Shown here: positions 12,319-12,595 of the stretch, piece after piece | Layout of the letters: each line of letters begins with the position of its first letter | Position numbering within the stretch: the first letter of the stretch is position 1 | Assembly (NCBI GenBank): GCA_023150495.1 | Contig: JAKLKT010000032.1 | Location: 1-12,595, forward strand | Reading direction: 5' to 3' | DNA: 12,595 nucleotides | DNA from: Planctomycetota bacterium | GTDB lineage: Bacteria; Planctomycetota; PLA2 | Translations under genes and position numbers: made by a program | Notes under the pieces: model-generated | Told to the model about the DNA's origin: nothing | Database searches by the model: none | Seen by the model: only the letters and a program-made list of their open reading frames with translations

Positions 12319-12595
12319 GAGCCGCCCTCCCCGTAGAAGCCGCGGAGGAAATCGGACAGCGCGGGCGCGCACGCCGCCGCCGCGTTCAGCTCCGTGTCGA
12401 AGACGGCGATCGCGAACGCGATCGCGGGGCGGCCTGCGTGCGGCGGCAGGAACCCGGCGAGCCACGCGTTCTGGAGCGCGCCGCCGAGCTGCGCCGTGCC
12501 CGTCTTCACGGAGATGGGCCACCGCTCGAGGCCGTGGCCGGCGGCGGTGCCGTGCCGGGGCACCTCGAGGAGCGCCTCGCGCACGAGGCGGAGCG
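12315..12595 (-). CDS. mrdA: Class B penicillin-binding protein, PBP2/MrdA-like (C-terminal end only)
   Basis: Only the last 93 residues are in the window; the frame is open to the right edge, so the gene starts beyond it. The visible part is the end of the transpeptidase domain: LRLVREALLEV...GTA, then the KTGTAQ motif (KTG box of the active site), the NAWLAGFLPP strand and a closing helix FLRGFYGEGGS. The SxxK and SxN motifs lie outside. PBP2 crosslinks new peptidoglycan and activates RodA; the 4-base GTGA overlap with rodA is the standard mrdA-rodA arrangement. MrdA is preferred over FtsI because of that neighbour, though only the C-terminus can be examined. Confidence 0.85.
   Translation of the reverse strand, partial: LRLVREALLEVPRHGTAAGHGLERWPISVKTGTAQLGGALQNAWLAGFLPPHAGRPAIAFAIAVFDTELNAAAACAPALSDFLRGFYGEGGS

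Noticed and set aside
12319..12522. N-terminal extension of rodA over the PBP gene
   Set aside because: It is out-of-frame PBP sequence. The GTG at 12318 has a Shine-Dalgarno, the GTGA overlap and matches the normal RodA N-terminus.
1..12595. Defence, CRISPR, prophage or mobile-element system
   Set aside because: No transposase, integrase, direct-repeat array, terminal repeats or composition shift is visible; every gene but the STAS and kinase genes has a clear core-genome or envelope role.

Overview
The window is one GC-rich bacterial chromosomal segment (well over 65% GC by eye, third codon positions almost all G or C). It holds 13 protein-coding genes, two of them cut by the window edges. 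I see no mobile elements, tRNA/rRNA, CRISPR arrays or phage genes. No stretch over 300 bases lacks a gene; the largest gaps (about 70-85 bases) are described as features. The mix of a Hanks-type Ser/Thr kinase, a STAS anti-anti-sigma-type protein, full cell-wall elongation genes and a long bL28 with a K-x-GGVG-x-K-x-TG insert suggests a high-GC lineage outside the Proteobacteria. Planctomycetota is my first guess and Acidobacteriota or Myxococcota are alternatives, but this rests on remembered family resemblance only.

Layout. On the plus strand at the left are the 3' part of a rhomboid protease gene with a TPR-like tail and then rpmB (ribosomal protein bL28). These converge on a long minus-strand block across a 65-base region bounded by a 12-bp perfect inverted repeat. 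The block reads right to left: ctpA-like S41 protease, tsaD, carA, purA, uppS, cdsA, phoH, ybeY, Ser/Thr kinase. purA-uppS and uppS-cdsA share ATGA stop/start overlaps, cdsA and phoH are 2 bases apart, and phoH-ybeY probably overlap, so this is a tight operon with extra promoters likely before carA and the kinase. A small STAS gene is divergent from ctpA on the plus strand. At the right, the 3' end of a class B PBP (PBP2/mrdA-like) and rodA, joined by a GTGA overlap, converge on the STAS gene.

Themes. Most genes are housekeeping: lipid-carrier and phospholipid precursors (uppS, cdsA), wall elongation (PBP2, rodA), translation and RNA quality (rpmB, tsaD, ybeY, phoH), nucleotide synthesis (purA, carA), envelope proteolysis (ctpA, rhomboid) and signalling (kinase, STAS). 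I did not find a convincing new multi-gene system. The observations most worth checking are an Ala/Lys/Arg-rich insertion in RodA at the loop that normally carries the catalytic Asp; PurA substitutions at positions that normally contact IMP and aspartate; TA-N3-T boxes 7-14 bases before five start codons without Shine-Dalgarno sequences, implying very short or absent leaders; a convergent-gene inverted repeat; and a 15-bp G-rich word occurring three times.
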